Assembly (NCBI GenBank): GCA_946803715.1
Contig: CAMPET010000189.1
Coordinates: 1 to 64,000 of the forward strand
Direction of reading: 5' to 3'
Length of the DNA: 64,000 nucleotides
Source of the DNA: Beroe ovata
Lineage: Eukaryota; Ctenophora; Nuda; Beroida; Beroidae
The position numbers and the translations under genes are program-made. The first letter of the stretch is position 1. Each line of letters begins with the position of its first letter. Positions 48,504 to 62,728 of the stretch are shown piece after piece. The notes beneath the pieces are model-generated. The model made no database searches and was not told where the DNA came from. It saw only the letters and a program-made list of their open reading frames with translations.

Positions 48504-51136
48504 TTGAAAAATGCGAAAATCTTACTTTCATGTTTCGAACGTTTCAACCATGAAACAATGTTTCCTCCCTGCTCTATATCACTCAATTATCACTCATTAT
48601 TTCTCTTTCTTCCCTCTTTTTTCTGTTATTGTTCTACCCTACTACCAGAGGCCAATTATAACCGTTACCGTTGAAAGCTCTTATCCAAACTTGTAAATTG
48701 GTCAAAAGAAAACGAAACAAAAATGTGCTTCGTGGAATACTCTTTGCTGATTGGTTGATGTCGTGCGGCGTTCTTGACACCCATTGGTCGATTACCGTCA
48801 TGCAACATACTTTTGTTCTCTTGTTAAAAATGGCGTTGCAAAATTCGTGATAAATGTTTCAGCTATACGCGTGGGTGAATATCTAGACAAAGAGCCTGAG
48901 AGGGAGGAGGAGAGAAATGAATCCAGAAAAATTCCAAATATTTCGTAATACACACATCATGGAAGTCCAGCTTTCCAGAATAAATACTGTCGCACAATCA
49001 GATGTAATTGCAGAAAATATGTGTTTATCATGCGTTTCAAGTATCTCTTAAACCGTGAATATCCACGGAATTCGCATGGCTAAACAAATATATCGTTGGT
49101 ATCACGCCTGCAACATTGGAATTGGTCCGTATATGACAACGGCAATAGTTTAGTTGGCGAGTAGGTAATTGGTTTCAGTGCAAGTAACCACTAACCATAC
49201 TTGAACTCTCATTTCTCCATATAATGGGAGAGAAAGTGAGGTTCTTGATTCTTCGTAATGACAGATTTATCTGTCCAAAAATTTTAAAGCTCCTCAACAA
49301 ATCAATTTCCATGACCACTTTTAAACTTCAGTCCGCAACCTTGGAAATGAAATTTGATCTTAACTCAGCCTTCCCGATACGTCATTTGACATTTCCCGGT
49401 TAAAAGGGGACAGAAATACATAATGCAATCTTGAAATTTCCAACAAATTGAAATTCTCTCCCGCCGTTCCCTTGTCAATGCTGGAGTCGTAGTGGAAATT
49501 GGAACCACTCCTTCACGTGCCGTATAATAACCTCCTAGGGTGATCCTAATTTAAATCCAAATGCATTACATTATGTTCAACATCCAATAATAATGACGAA
49601 AAGTTGGAGCAATATCATATTATACGTTTAAACGTCAGTCTTGACCAGTCAAATTCGGGATTTTCAATTTCTAGGTTTTCATATATTTATGAGAATGGTT
49701 ATATGAATGTCAAGTGGAGATTCAGATTATAGAACTCCTACTTTTGCGAATGATATTCTTTATGAGATTGGAAAATTCAAATACTGGGGTTCATGAGGGA
49801 AAATATTGCTGTGGAAATGGAAACACGTTTAGGCACATGCAGCCCCCAATGTGAAATTTTGAGGAAATCATGTCGTGAAGGTCGTGATTTGCTCCGCCGT
49901 GGAGTAAAATGAAAATCAGAGCTGGAACTCAATTTCGGGTATATTCTCTCAGTCCATCCACTTCCATCGATCAAATAAGGAGATTCTTTAAAATGTCGAT
50001 ATATTCAGCCTGTCAAAACTATTCAGCTGAACAGAGTCAGGATAGTTAACGATAATTATCTATCGTAAGGTATAAATCTTCGTAAAACATTTCTACTTAG
50101 AGCTCGATCCTTGACATTTCAAGATATCTCACAAAGTGGAAATGCTCTTTTGACAATGCGCTTTGTTGTTGAGCTGTCAAGCTAAGAGGGGCTGCATTCC
50201 TTTCGATCTGTTCCATTTAAGCAGAATATTAACCTATCATAGCTCCAGTTACCAGGTAACCGTTACCTATGGACTAGAGTACTTGAACAGCTATATGGGT
50301 GGTCCTTGATAATTATATATCAGTCACTGTGAGGTCAGTCACTCACTCAGCTACCTTGCGATATAATCGATTTTAGGTGAATAGGATACGGATCTACCAA
50401 TTAGCTTGACTTAACGATAGATGATCGAAAAAGCAGGATTTTGAGCATTTTCATCTGAACACGCGCGCTTCAAAGAAATGATGCATCTGTAATGTCAAGT
50501 GTAATCTAACAGTCCTCAGATTTTAGTGCGACTGACGACTGTTTCTTGTGACTTGCGATGATTCAAAAGTTCTCTCCTCTCTATACTCTGTGAATTTCAC
50601 CGGATGAAATATTTCATGGTCGAATGAATGCGCCATGTCCACGACAGCAGCACAATTAGCTTGACAGACTTCAAACTTTGCGCTACTTTTCCCCACTCTT
50701 GTCAAACGTGCAAAACGCACGAAATAGCGATTGTAATTCCACATGTTGAACAGCCAATTACAACGCGGAAACGTGATCATGTGAACATCAAACTCAATCA
50801 CGTGCTGAAAATCACGTGACTTTTCCCCGTCACGTGTAGTTACATTCTAACTCTGAATTTCGTATCACATGCCAATTTCAACATTCGTTTCCCTGCACTC
50901 TTCAGTGGTTTATTGACAATTAAATGCTTTTCTGACAGCCCTCCTTTCTAGCTATCCCTCTCTTAACACATAATTTCTCTCACTTTTTTGTTACAATATT
51001 CTACAACACCAGAGTGGGACAATTATATATATATACGAAACGAAAATTTTGACAACAGTGTGTTAATGTGCGATGCTGTTATTGACGATAATAGAGTGGG
51101 AAAGCATGTTTAGCGATTATAAACGCCGCCCACTCG
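48504..51136. other. Gene-free stretch
   Basis: A+T-rich, with only short unsupported reading frames. Inverted CCAAT (ATTGG) motifs lie at 48735-48790, and TCACGTG motifs at about 50797-50836. Nothing else recognisable. Confidence 0.45.
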
Positions 51137-51137
51137 A

Positions 51138-51164
51138 TGTGTGTGTGTGTGTGTGTGTGTGTGA
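51138..51164. repeat. GT dinucleotide microsatellite
   Basis: About 13 GT units, followed at 51186 by an assembly gap. Confidence 0.95.
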
Positions 51165-51186
51165 CAACACCCAGTGAATGTTTAGN

Positions 51187-54100
51187 TTCGACAGACGTTC
51201 TGGGTATTGTATTGTGTGTGTTGAAATTTTTATTGGCTAGGTTCTGTAATTTAGTATGTGTATGTTCAATAGGTTGCAGATTGAAAACGCCCGAATTTCG
51301 GCTGTGCTCGTCATTAAGACGAGAGAGGTAGAGGGAAGAGGCAATGAAACAAGAGGAAGATTTATTTCATTGAGCAACATCAGAGTGGTAAAAACAGAGA
51401 GGGTAAGTTTACCCTCGGCCAATTTGCTACCGACATACAGCGACATATGCCGAGTGAGCTGGCTCCAAGCACGCCTAATATTCCTCGTAGGATGAGAGAA
51501 TTGCACGTCGAATACAGCTTGGCGGGGAACGATTCTGTGAATTGCGATTTTCAGAACTCAAGTAGGGGTAAAACGTGACATGTATGTGTCAGGTCAATTG
51601 TTTTGCAACGCTCCCTGTACAATTGATTAATGCGGGCAGAATTTGTTATAGATTTGGTAAATGATAATAAGAAGCTTGGATTCGGATGAAAAAGAACGTG
51701 ATTTTTACGTCTTTTTCAGCTGTATGCTCCATTTGGCCGAATTCCAATTGTTTTGCAGGTTTAGCTTATCAGTTTCGAGGCACACATGTGATGTTGACTT
51801 GAAACATTTGGAAATTTCAATTAAAGCTTCCCCACTCTTGCATAAATTCCTGATAAAATATGGAAAAAAAGAGGAGAGTTCATAAATTTGCATATCCAAT
51901 TATTTGAGATAAACTGAGGTAAATCCTCAACTGCGCATTCAAAAACTCTGAATTTGATTTTTCCCGCGTCTCACATGATAGGTGCATACAAAAAGTAGAC
52001 AAGAATCGTAATTTTTACTCGGAAATGGTTGAGAACAATTTCATCATCCGGTAATTCTGTCTGATGCTAGTCATTCACATAGGGCGCGTGCTTAGCACCG
52101 CTGATATATGCCGTTGAAAATAATCGAATTTAAGTTCTAATTAATCATGAATGAACGATTACCACGTTATCTCATTAGGAAAAAGAATTACCAAACGTGT
52201 GTGGTTGTGTGTGTGAGGTCTCTCTTACTCTTACTAAGAGTAAAGACGCATACTTTTCGAAGGTTTTCGGCACAGATTATCAATTATCTAACGTGAAAAT
52301 TAACACTTATCACACCTCCCTCCTGGGGCATGGTCGCCGGGGTCAAAATGAAAAACATCTTATCATGAATGGTGCTGAGCGGCGCGGTGTATATTTAATT
52401 GAAACACGGGCGTCAAAAATAACACACCGAGACGCACGAGCGAAGAATAATAGAATTAGCGAATTTTATATTTTTCTTTCTTTCTTTCCAAAATTTCTGC
52501 CCTGAATTCTTATCTTTATTTATCATTATTTGCGGAAATTTGCTCTAGGTTGGCGGGGGAAGGGGGGACGAACGCAGGCTTCTTCCCCAACTTTCACATT
52601 GTAATTGAAATGAATATTGAATGAACTCCCACGTGACTGTGCAGGAAATTTAGAGGGGAAAATTAACTCTGAAAATTGAGCACAGAGGGACAGAATGAAT
52701 GATAAGTCACTCCCACGAAAAATTGAAAAAGTTCTTCCGGAAAATGCGCATCGTCGTGACACATGCTTTATAGGGCTTTTTCTCAAAGAGATGACAAGGA
52801 ACGAATATTCACAGACTATGATCTCGGTTCACCACCAACGCCACTTCTTCTTTTCTTTAGACGTGACCTGTATATGAACAAGGAATTCTTCTGCATTTTG
52901 CAGCTATCTAAAAAGCTCTAAACCCTTCTGCCCATATATAATCCTGTAATTTTCAAAAAATTAGCAATTTCAGAAGATCATCCGATCCGTCATGTAAAAA
53001 AAATCGCAACACTCCGTGCCACTCACAGAATGATCTCAGCTACTTCACGCAGACAAGTTCCGATAATATCACAGTTCATTTCAAACTTGTTATTATTTAC
53101 AGCAGCAGCTCTAGAGTGATATACCGGCCACAACTTCCCTTTTCTATATGAGTATCACGTGATCGGATCACGTGTCAAGGAAATGATTGCACGAATTTTT
53201 GACAGTTTCAAGAAGTTGTCAGCATCATATGATCCCCGCTTTCATCACTTTATGTAGAATCCTATGAACACTTCTATCTTGCATAGCTCAGATCGACTGA
53301 AACATGTTGTTTTTGATCGAACCCGCGAGGAAAAGAGAAGCAGGAGGAGAAAGTTGCTGAGGTCACGTGGTTTTGGGTTTGGGTGAGATGATAAACAGGT
53401 CCTTGATCGAGACAGATTCAGGGATTATAGAAGTTCTCGATTCCCGTCTGGCCTCAGATTTGTTTCCTCCCTGAACAGCATCTCCAGTCTTGATTAAATG
53501 ATGCGCAGACGCAAGATAACCAAGAAGGCAATAGAATCAGGTCTTCTTTTAGGTTTCTATATAATTCTCTCTCAAACCCAAGTAATTGATTATTCTCTAA
53601 CATCCAAATTTTATGACCACGTGATTGTGCTCAATATAGCCTCACGTTATTCCGGAGTGAATTCCTATTGGTCAATCGATTTCCGTTCTCCGATTCTATT
53701 GGCTGTCACCCAATGATCAATTACGATTTTCTCTTTGCTAGTGATGACAGGACCGTTAAATGTTTCCAAATTCGTACAAAGTTTTTTCTGAAGGAGCCAT
53801 GGCAAGCTCTATAGTAACTTGAGTCTCATCAAAAAGTCGACAGAAAACTTGAAAGGGTAAACTTTCTCGGCTTCGTCAAAATCGAAACATCGGATTTTCA
53901 TAATAACGTGTGTGTATAGATTTCTGTATGGCATCTTCGTGGGCTCGAGGCATATAATTATGAATCATAATGAAAGTAAGGATAGAAGATTTATCAATGA
54001 AACAACTCGCTATCGTGTGCTAGTTACAAATTACAATAGTTGCCGCTTCTCTTGTTGTAGACAAGGGATGAAAATTATCTTCCTTTAAGAAGTATCATAC

Positions 54101-55470
54101 ACCGCGCGCGCCCGACCAGCAACATTTTTTCTCGGTGGTTTGACAAAATATGTTTTACCACGTACTCTATAACTACTCCTTCATAAATCCAGCAGGAATT
54201 AGGAATTAGTGTTCATATTCATGTTATTTTGTGTCTAAAGATTGGTTATAATAATAGAATGGCTTCCTTTTCTTTTTCCTACCCTCACGGCCCGCAAAAA
54301 TTTCGCTCATTCTCTCCGGTTTTTGGCGAACGATCTGGTGTCAAGATCATAACGATGTTTTCAATGGAAAATGTCACGGTCTCTTCTTTGGAACTATAGA
54401 AAAACAAAGGATTACGGAGAAACATTTTTGTAACATGATTTTGAGCTCAAAGGCGACGCGTTTTTGGTAAGGGAAGTAATATACTGTTGTCAAAGCTAAG
54501 CTTTATGATGGTTTGGCCGCTGACTGATAGTGTGAATAACACCAAGTTCGCAAATTCTTGTGTCATATCATTTTGGATATTATCAGAGAATCTCAGCTTG
54601 GAATTGAATAAAGTGACATACTGAAATAGGTTGAAGTAAGATAACACTTTGGCTTTCACAGCCTTTCCAATTTTCACTTTCCCAGATTTGTATCACAGCT
54701 AGCAAGTGTAAAGTGTTAGGAGACATGTGAATCTGAAGAAATTCGCGCGATCTTACTGTGAACTGTGTATTCTATATTGATCGCTTGACTGAGAATATTC
54801 TATCTGCTTCACTAGCGTATCTATGAACTTGGAGTTCTTCAAAATTTATTTTCGATATCTCACTATATATCTTAATTCTTCTATTGATTACAATTCCTAA
54901 CTTTTATGGCAATTATTCAACAACATATCAACTTTCCATAGCTCATGGCGGAGATTTTCTCAAGCGAAATGGGGGATCAGCAGCTCCTGTGGCCTATCAA
55001 CTGCAACTCAGGTACACTTTCCATGATAGATATTTGGTTTAGATTTTAAATCTATTTAGTGAGGTCCTCCCAAAACCTCAAAATTTTTATCGGCTCTTTG
55101 TCGAAGATTCTCGTAGGGCGGACATCAAAAACTGTCTGTTCCCATTCTGTAACAGCTCTTGAAGTAAATTTTCCTATTATTAGAGTGACCAATTTGCCAA
55201 TTAACACCAGTTTTATTAAGTTTTACCCTCAAATCAAGTACAAAAGCATGTCACCAAGTCCTAGGGTTCTTTATGTCATAGTTGCACTCTGTCATCCTAA
55301 TACAGGATTAATTCCGGTTAGTCTAACTGTAAGTTACTGCTCTATGTAACATGTTAGCATTGATTATCCCCATCCAATTCTGTATTATTGTTCATTCTGT
55401 AGATTACTGTAATTTTCCAATATTATACAACAGGTGCGAGTCCAGCCTTATACCTCCAGACTCAAACATA
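51187..55470. other. Gene-free stretch
   Basis: No reading frame with domain or splice support. Holds a small cluster of ATTGG/CCAAT motifs at 53665-53720 and paired ATCACGTGAT/ATCACGTG at 53155-53175. Otherwise unremarkable A+T-rich sequence. Confidence 0.45.
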
Positions 55471-55471
55471 T

Positions 55472-55554
55472 GTGTGTGTTTGTGTGTGTGGGTGTCTGTG
55501 TGTGTGTGTGTGTGTGTGTGTNGTGTGTGTGTGTGTGTCTGTGTGTGTCTGTGT
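55472..55554. repeat. GT microsatellite interrupted by a gap
   Basis: (GT)n with GGGTGTCT interruptions and an N at 55522, so its true length is unknown. Confidence 0.95.
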
Positions 55555-55599
55555 TATGCTTTGATCTTACTGCAGCACCATACTTAGTTATTCAATGAC

Positions 55600-57257
55600 A
55601 ACACGTCGATTTTAGGGCGATTAACCAATCAGGAGCTACCCTCTAAAGTCGTTATTCAATCAGATTAGGCCGTCTTGAACCATTATTCAATCACTTTAAC
55701 ATTGATATAAAATGCGAAAAGACATGTGGCCAGGGAGATGTTGTAACTGATTTTCAGACACGAGCAAATCGGCGAAAATTCACTTCGTTAGAGCGATTAG
55801 GGAATATAATCGTCTGGAAGACAGACCAAATTTCTTGATCACGTGACTTGAAACTCGATTTCTAATCCCGTCACAATTCAAGATAACCACCAGCTTTATC
55901 TTTACATTCTTTCAAATTCATTCCTCAATCACTATCGTTCCCGACAATCGGAAGTCCTAGTAATAAGCGAAAAATGAGCATAAATTCCTGTGTTCAGGTC
56001 AGACGCGCTAACTGTTCTAACTTTCCGAGCATTGATTATTTCAAATTATGAAATGTTAAAGCGATAAAATGTCTAAGGTAATGCGAGGCAAGGGGGACTA
56101 TTCAGTCTGACTCTTATTTTGGGACGAGTTCTATGATTTAGAACGGATGACATCATGTAAGCTAGACTCTGTCGATTATCGACCTTTCATCTCGAATTTT
56201 AGTTAGAACACTACCATACGTCTTGGAAAAGTGTAGAAGTGTTTGTCTGTTTACAGTATGATTCTCCAAATCCCCATCACCCATTCCCATACAACGTCAG
56301 AATCCTCCTGCTCCTTCATCAACCTTATCACCTGTGTGCGATGCGCGTGCAATTGCATACACAACACCCCACCTCTCCTCACAATATGATAAACCCTCTC
56401 CGATATGTGAGAAGTCTTGCTCACTATTTTCCCATTGTGTGCTACATGATCACGTGAGATAACACACAACATTTATCCACAAGACATGCTCCGACTGAAC
56501 AAGATAGCTATAATGGGAGAATGTTTTGTTGGACGAGGATATATCTACAGACTCCTCCCCCTACCCCTCTATTTTTGATAAGAATGAAGCGCCAGCCGGT
56601 GTCCGTGCTAAGTACAAGTAAAGACGGAGGAGAGATTTAGATAATTCCGCGAATGACACGACAATAAATCTATTATGTGTGTGTGTGCGTGTGTGTTTGT
56701 GTGTGATAGATTACTTGGTGAACATAGCTGGGAATGGTGTGTGATGTGTGATGCGAATTGATGGGAGAATGAGTGATGATCTGACTCCCTCACTGACCTG
56801 CTCACCTCTCTCACTCCCTTCTTCCCGCCTCTCACAATGAGATGTCTTTCCTTGCATCGTTCTCACATTCCCCCTCCGCTATATTAATCACTCCTCAAAC
56901 ACATTTAAATGCCCTTGTCCTCGCAAATCACTGTCCTACAATTATTTTTGTTGTCCGCGCACCTTTATTATTGTCATGGACGTCACATTATCAGTCGATT
57001 TCAGTTATTATGCTCTAATTAACCACCCTCACTCCCTCTCTTTTTTGACGAGTCGAATTAAACCAATGATTTGCCAATATTATAATCTCGGTCATCAGCC
57101 TTGTCAAAAAGTAAGTGAGGGCGAGTTGTTCTTCATAATCGAGTAGTCGAGTTTTGAGTATAGATTTGTGTGACTCCCTCGGATTAACAAAGAGTGCGAT
57201 GGATGATATTATATCGTCTGACTTCAACTCGTATTGTCCATCTTCAACCAGACGAGG
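55600..57257. other. Gene-free stretch
   Basis: CCAAT/ATTCAATCA motifs at 55620-55690. A minus-strand frame at 57015-57281 looks slightly protein-like but has no identifiable domain or splice context. Nothing firm. Confidence 0.4.
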
Positions 57258-57311
57258 GTCACGTGACACGATTCCGGTCACGTGACTCGTGTTTTTGGTG
57301 GACCACGTGAC
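57258..57311. promoter_or_regulatory. Triple CACGTGAC E-box cluster
   Basis: GTCACGTGAC at 57258-57267 and 57277-57286 and CCACGTGAC at 57303-57311. This is the palindrome bound by bHLH-ZIP factors (USF, MITF/TFE, Myc-Max). No gene start is visible nearby, so its target is unknown. Confidence 0.5.
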
Positions 57312-57763
57312 GCGGACACACGCTCGCGGAGCACAGCTGTATGCCAGCTGGGGAAGGGGGCTTGGACTGGATGAATTGTTGACGGGAGTAAAGCATCATT
57401 AGGATTTGCTATGTGAGAGAGAGACGTGGTATTATTACAAAAATACTTTGATTGTTTGTCCTTCGGATTTGAGGAGTGGTGTGTGTGATGGTTGTCATTT
57501 CATCAGGGAGCGAGGGAGGTGTTAGTGGTTTATGGTGGATGACAATGATTGGGCAGAATGTCGGGGAGCTCACAATCTCGTGGAAAAAGCTCGTTATCGA
57601 TGCCAGAAGGTGTTTAAGGAAAAACATGCACCTCTATTCTACGATCACCTGCAGCAACACCCGTGTGATTATCGTGATGAGTAGATATTATATTGTTAAG
57701 TTTCTTTTCCACCGTCATCCCACTACTACAGGATGTTACAGGTGCCTGTAATTATATGTGTCA

Positions 57764-57870
57764 CATCTCACGTGACCAAAGTGTCCACCAATGAGAAGTC
57801 AGCATTTGTGTATCTCGGACCAATCAAAATTCACTGATTGTCCGTGGGATAGCCAATGGGGCGGGTGAAT
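57764..57870. promoter_or_regulatory. Promoter-like cluster: E-box, four CCAAT boxes, GC box
   Basis: CTCACGTGACC, CCACCAATGAG, GGACCAATCAAA, CTGATTGTC, AGCCAATGGGGCGGGT within about 100 bp, then a purine-rich stretch and ATCACGTGA near 57908. This layout resembles a CCAAT-driven promoter. No coding exon was found on either side. Confidence 0.45.
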
Positions 57871-58939
57871 TTTTAAGAACAATAATATAAGAGAGAGATA
57901 GGGCCATCACGTGAACTATGCGGTAGTGGGTGAAATCACAACAAACACAAAACCCTGAGCATCACCTGTCAGTTGTATCATGCAGTTAATTGCCGCAATT
58001 ATAATATAACTTTGCAAAGGAGTAATGATTCTCATCGGTTGTCATGGATATTATTATTTAGAATTTGAGCCATTTCTCCGCTCCATACATCGTCAAGTGA
58101 GAAGAAGTTGTTGCGTCAATGATACAGTGAGGGCATAATGAGGCAAATAAGTAGGCACTGGGGGCATATTTTCTATCCCAAGATTACATATTGTCGGACA
58201 ACCGTTTAGCTGGGAACGGATCGAATTGGTTTTAGGGGACGAATTTGTTCATCCCTGTTGGTAGATGGGTAAGGATCCTTTACACGTTCTTTCATAAGTA
58301 CCTCATTATTGATCAACCTCCTTCACTCAATTCATTAAATATTGACTATCACATATTAATGTGGTCATGACGTAAGAAATCATTCACCAGTTTAACATGA
58401 ACCTACAGACAAATTGTAGCGATTAGAACCTTGTTGTGTGGCCCTTAAAATTCCGTGAGAAAAGTTTCATGTGGCGTCAAATTAGGACCTTCTTAAATCC
58501 TCCCAATTATCTCCAGTCCCCAAATATTAAAGTTTTCCCTCCTCTCGGTACAGTTTTACTCATCCGTAACCCATTTCGAGTAATTAGAATCAGATTAAGA
58601 TTTAATTGGAAAGCGATTGATTGGATGATAATTCAATTTCGATGAGGGAACTCTTTCATTGACAATATTTTCTGGGATAATGGAGTCTCACGGCAAAGTT
58701 TAAAACTAATTTATGATCGCTTCATTTTCCCTGATAACGAAGTCCAAATTGGCATGTCACAACTTTCATTACTGCAATAGATGGAACTTTGGCAAACAAT
58801 AATGGAATTCTGTGGTTATCTTTAAGGAAACAAACGTTCCAAACCGTTTATCAGGGCCCCTTTCAAGTCAACTTCCCCTAAACTGGGCTTGTTCTGCCTG
58901 CAGAGGTGCCTGCAAAAAAGCAAATTGGCCAAGCATTTG

Positions 58940-58992
58940 AATCCAGGCGCGCGCCCCAAGAAAACGTAACCGCGCGCCCCGCGAAAGTATTC
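58940..58992 (-). repeat. Inverted, diverged copy of the CGCGCG-hairpin repeat
   Basis: GGCGCGCGCCCCAAGAAAACGTAACCGCGCGCCCCGCGAAAGTA has the two GC blocks and A-rich spacer of the family in reverse orientation. It is diverged, so membership is likely but not certain. Confidence 0.5.
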
Positions 58993-59721
58993 CCAAACTG
59001 TTACCTGTTCCAATTTTGCGCCAGTCAGTGATTCACAAGTAGAAATCTCTTCGATTGGCACTGGTCCCGTGTGTTAATGTTAATGAGGTAAGGGAAATGT
59101 TCATTTAATTCAAATCAACGGTCTTGCGAAAATTGGGAACTTCAATCTAGCTTGTAATACCTCTCCCTCTCAGTTGAAATGTTAGATCCATTTATAATTA
59201 ACTTCCATCGACAACGATTGTCGTCTAATTTTAATGGAACTGGAGCAAGTTAATATATACTTGAAACGTCAGTTGCAGTGAAATTAGGGTGATCACAGGA
59301 AATCTATACTGGAAAGAAATTCAGCTCAATCTCTTGTCAAGACTTCTGCGAAGATTTGTTCAATTCGAAGGATGCAATGCTTGCTTGCACCTATAACTGC
59401 AATCATCAGACGTTTATGAGACCGATCTTAAATACTTATTATTCTCCCAAATCAGACTTGAATAAGTTAAAGTTCAATCCCCTCCCTCTAGTTCCCATCC
59501 AATGCCCTCACCTCTGCCACTTTAAACTTCCTGACACCTACAACATAATGGTTAACCATCACCTCCTACTACAACGGTTAATCTCTGACAATGCATTTCA
59601 TAAAAGCCCCAAAGTACAAAAACGCACCATTTGATTAAGTGAATATTTGGTTCGACAACAATGTGTATGTACACCGGTGTTTCTCCATCAGCAATTTTAA
59701 TAAAATCTGTAATAAAACTGA

Positions 59722-59812
59722 CCAATCACCAACGAGAACAAACACTTCGAACGCTCCTATTGGTCGAAATTCTCGGTCACTGATTGGCTATATAGCTGTG
59801 ACGTCATAGATA
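59722..59812. promoter_or_regulatory. Promoter-like cluster: CCAAT boxes, TATA-like and CRE
   Basis: GACCAATCACC, CTATTGGTC, TGATTGGCTATATAG and a perfect CRE, TGACGTCA, occur within 90 bp. The spacing resembles an NF-Y/CREB promoter, but no gene could be recognised downstream on either strand. Confidence 0.45.
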
Positions 59813-62728
59813 TGAATCGTGTTTAGCAAACACCGATTTCATGAATAAAACTTTCGTGACACATGTCATGGTGACAAAAACGCACATACTCACTAAACAA
59901 TGGGACTAGCTTCACAATGGCTGCCAAATTGAAAGGTTTTTATCGATAAATACATATATTGCATTAAAGTTCACTCACGCAAGCGTGTGTCATTGTGTGG
60001 GAGTGTGTGTCCTGTATTATACAGGATACAGATTAAATAGCTTCCCCACCAACAAAACCTCGCTTTAGAGGTGCATGAAGTCTTCCATTAGATAGATTTA
60101 GTGATCACAGTTTAGACAATGCCCTGTGTGTCGGTGGAATGACATGTGCTACAAATGGGTTTATATTGTTCATGGGTTTATATTGTTCGAAATACGGGGT
60201 CGGTGACAGGTGTTGTTGTGAGCAGGTGACTTGGGGTGTCAGAGAGAGAGAGAGAGTGACAGAAAGTCCCATTTGGAAAAACTCGTGTGATTTTCACCGG
60301 AAATTATACTGACTCGTGCTGCCCCCTCATCATCCAGTTTTTAACATCTGATATCATCCTGCAATAATTTCACTACAATCATGATCATTATCATCCAGTT
60401 TAATATTTTAATTGATTTTAGTAATGACTTACCTCATACTCATCTAAGATCACAGTTTAAACACACACACACGTTTATACCAATGCTCAATAACATTACA
60501 GAGAGATCAGTTCCCAAATTCATGTTGTCGATAATAAGCAACATTATACGAGCAACATTTTGCTCATTCCTCATCAATAACATTCCATCGATTATTATAG
60601 TAACAACTCATCTCGAGAAAGAGAGAGAGGGAGAGATGTCATTGATTAAAAATGTAACTTATTGGTCTAATCATGATAGGCATTTAAACGTTGAATCCGA
60701 TAAAGGTTCAATTCCAAAACAATTATAAATGGGGAGAGAGGGTTTAAACTTTCGGTTTAATCATAATCTATAGTGGCATGTGTGGTTCATGATATATATA
60801 TCGGGGGCCGGTTAGGGCTGCAAACTGTAACATTATGTATAGGTCTGGGTCCCATGGTGTAATAATCTGGTGTAATATATTATAGCTCTCACTCACTCAA
60901 TCAGCGATTCATGGAGTGATTTGTGGAGGGGGAAGAGAGAGGGGGGAATTATGTTTTTACAAGTTTAAACAGAGTTAATTTCGCCGCCATTATAGCCCCT
61001 GCTTTAAATCACAGACTGCCCTACGGGCTGGTTTAAGAACAGTTTTGTGCGTGTAGGTATGCTCAAAAACACCTAAATACAAAGTAATGATACATAATGG
61101 TAAACTGATCTTAATAAGTGGGGATTATTATACTAAGAGCTTAAGTATTTTGAAAGTCGCGAATCGGCGGAGACTGTTTTAAACGATTGTTGTGAAGGAA
61201 AGGATTTCCTGTCTTAAAGTAGACATACCTGAGAGAGACGGGGAACTGTGAAGATGAAGGGGGAGAGCTGAGAGATTGAGGAGGGTGACAGAGCTGAGAA
61301 AGATGGGGAGATGGGGTGGATGGGTTGTGAATATAGATGAACTAAGTCAGGCGGGTGTTTAGCGATGACTGATTGAGTGTTAGGGAAGGGGGCGGTGAGG
61401 CGCCAAAACTTGAAGTCATCATCATTGTAGTGGGGATTGAACAGAGTTCCTGTGTATATTCGATCTCATAATCTGTATATATTGTGATCAAAAACTACCT
61501 TAGAAGACATGATATGCTACCTTCATCGTAGCACAAAAACTGGGGTCACAACATCTTCGTTTCTTCTATCAATCCCTAGTTGTGGTTCTTGTTGTGACGA
61601 ACTTCCCCCACACACACGCACACTCTCTTGGGTATTTCGAATTTGTTAATTTCAATTTTAATTCCCCCTACCCCCATTTCCCATGTTGACAGCATCTTGA
61701 CGGTCGACTTCCCTCCCTCCGCATATGAATGAACTGTCACTGTTATAGAGAAAGCGGTAGATGTGAGCTAGTTAACGGAACATAATATGGAATGTCAACA
61801 GAGAGAAATTTCGTTAAATCATAAATGATCCGAAATTCGGATTCGAATAATAGGGATATGGGATTGTTGAACCTTCGATTATAAACAAGCGGGTAGATCC
61901 AGTTACTTGAGATATTCGGGAACGATTGTTCGTAAATTTTGGATTTTTTGTGTTCGACTTCGAGCATTATAATATCAAGATATTGCAACGATCAAATTAT
62001 GCTCATTTATAATAGCTGATGGTTCCAAAAATACCGAATATCAAGAAATGATATTTATCCATACGACGTCCGCAAACTGGTTCGAACCAGATACCTACCT
62101 CTCCCTAGATAATGATCTGAACTGGTTCCATGCTATGCGTCTTCAAGAAAAATCCAGATATATTATCAATGGTTGTTTTTTGATGAAAAAGCGGACGTCC
62201 GCTTTCCAGGGTCGAACTTCCTGCTCGAAATATCACGAGAGATTCCCAACCTCAGCTCCCTCTATTTCACGAATTGGCACCACATATTATATAACAAGAT
62301 GGAATTCCAACTCGCTCTATCATATCCGCTTGGAATGAATGACAGCTCGAAATATCGACCGCTTTCAGATTGAGCCTAGCTGCACGTCAATTCATATATG
62401 TCGGCCATTTAATTTTTAATTATCGCCACAAATTCATGATTTAACGGAGCTTAATAATTCTCGCTCCCTCCCAGTTAAACTAGAAATGACGAAAATGCAT
62501 TGAGCATTAATGCAAATGTCAATTTTCAGTACATTTAGGTATCCCCGGTCTTCTTGGATTTTGAGGGAGCGTTGTATAATAGAATATCAAAGACACGTCA
62601 ATTCATATGAAATTTCACCTTCAATAAGCTAGATTTGACAAGGGTTAACCTCCCTCTCTCGATCGCTCCCTGAATGGGCTAGAATTATTGTGTACCATTG
62701 GGGGATGGACTGATTTCGAGTAGTAGAG
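59813..62728. other. Gene-free stretch
   Basis: Contains a GA microsatellite at 60241-60256 and several short reading frames (for example 62048-62338, overlapped by 62173-62373) with no identifiable domain. Nothing firm. Confidence 0.4.

Noticed and set aside
57015-57281. 88-codon minus-strand frame next to the E-box cluster
   Set aside because: Composition is somewhat protein-like, but there is no recognisable domain, no partner exon and no family match I could recall.
62076-62090. CTGGTTCGAACCAG, resembling a tRNA T-loop
   Set aside because: It is a simple palindrome; no acceptor stem, D-arm or anticodon arm could be folded around it.
62048-62373. Two overlapping + strand frames
   Set aside because: Neither has a domain or splice support, and overlapping frames of similar length suggest chance.
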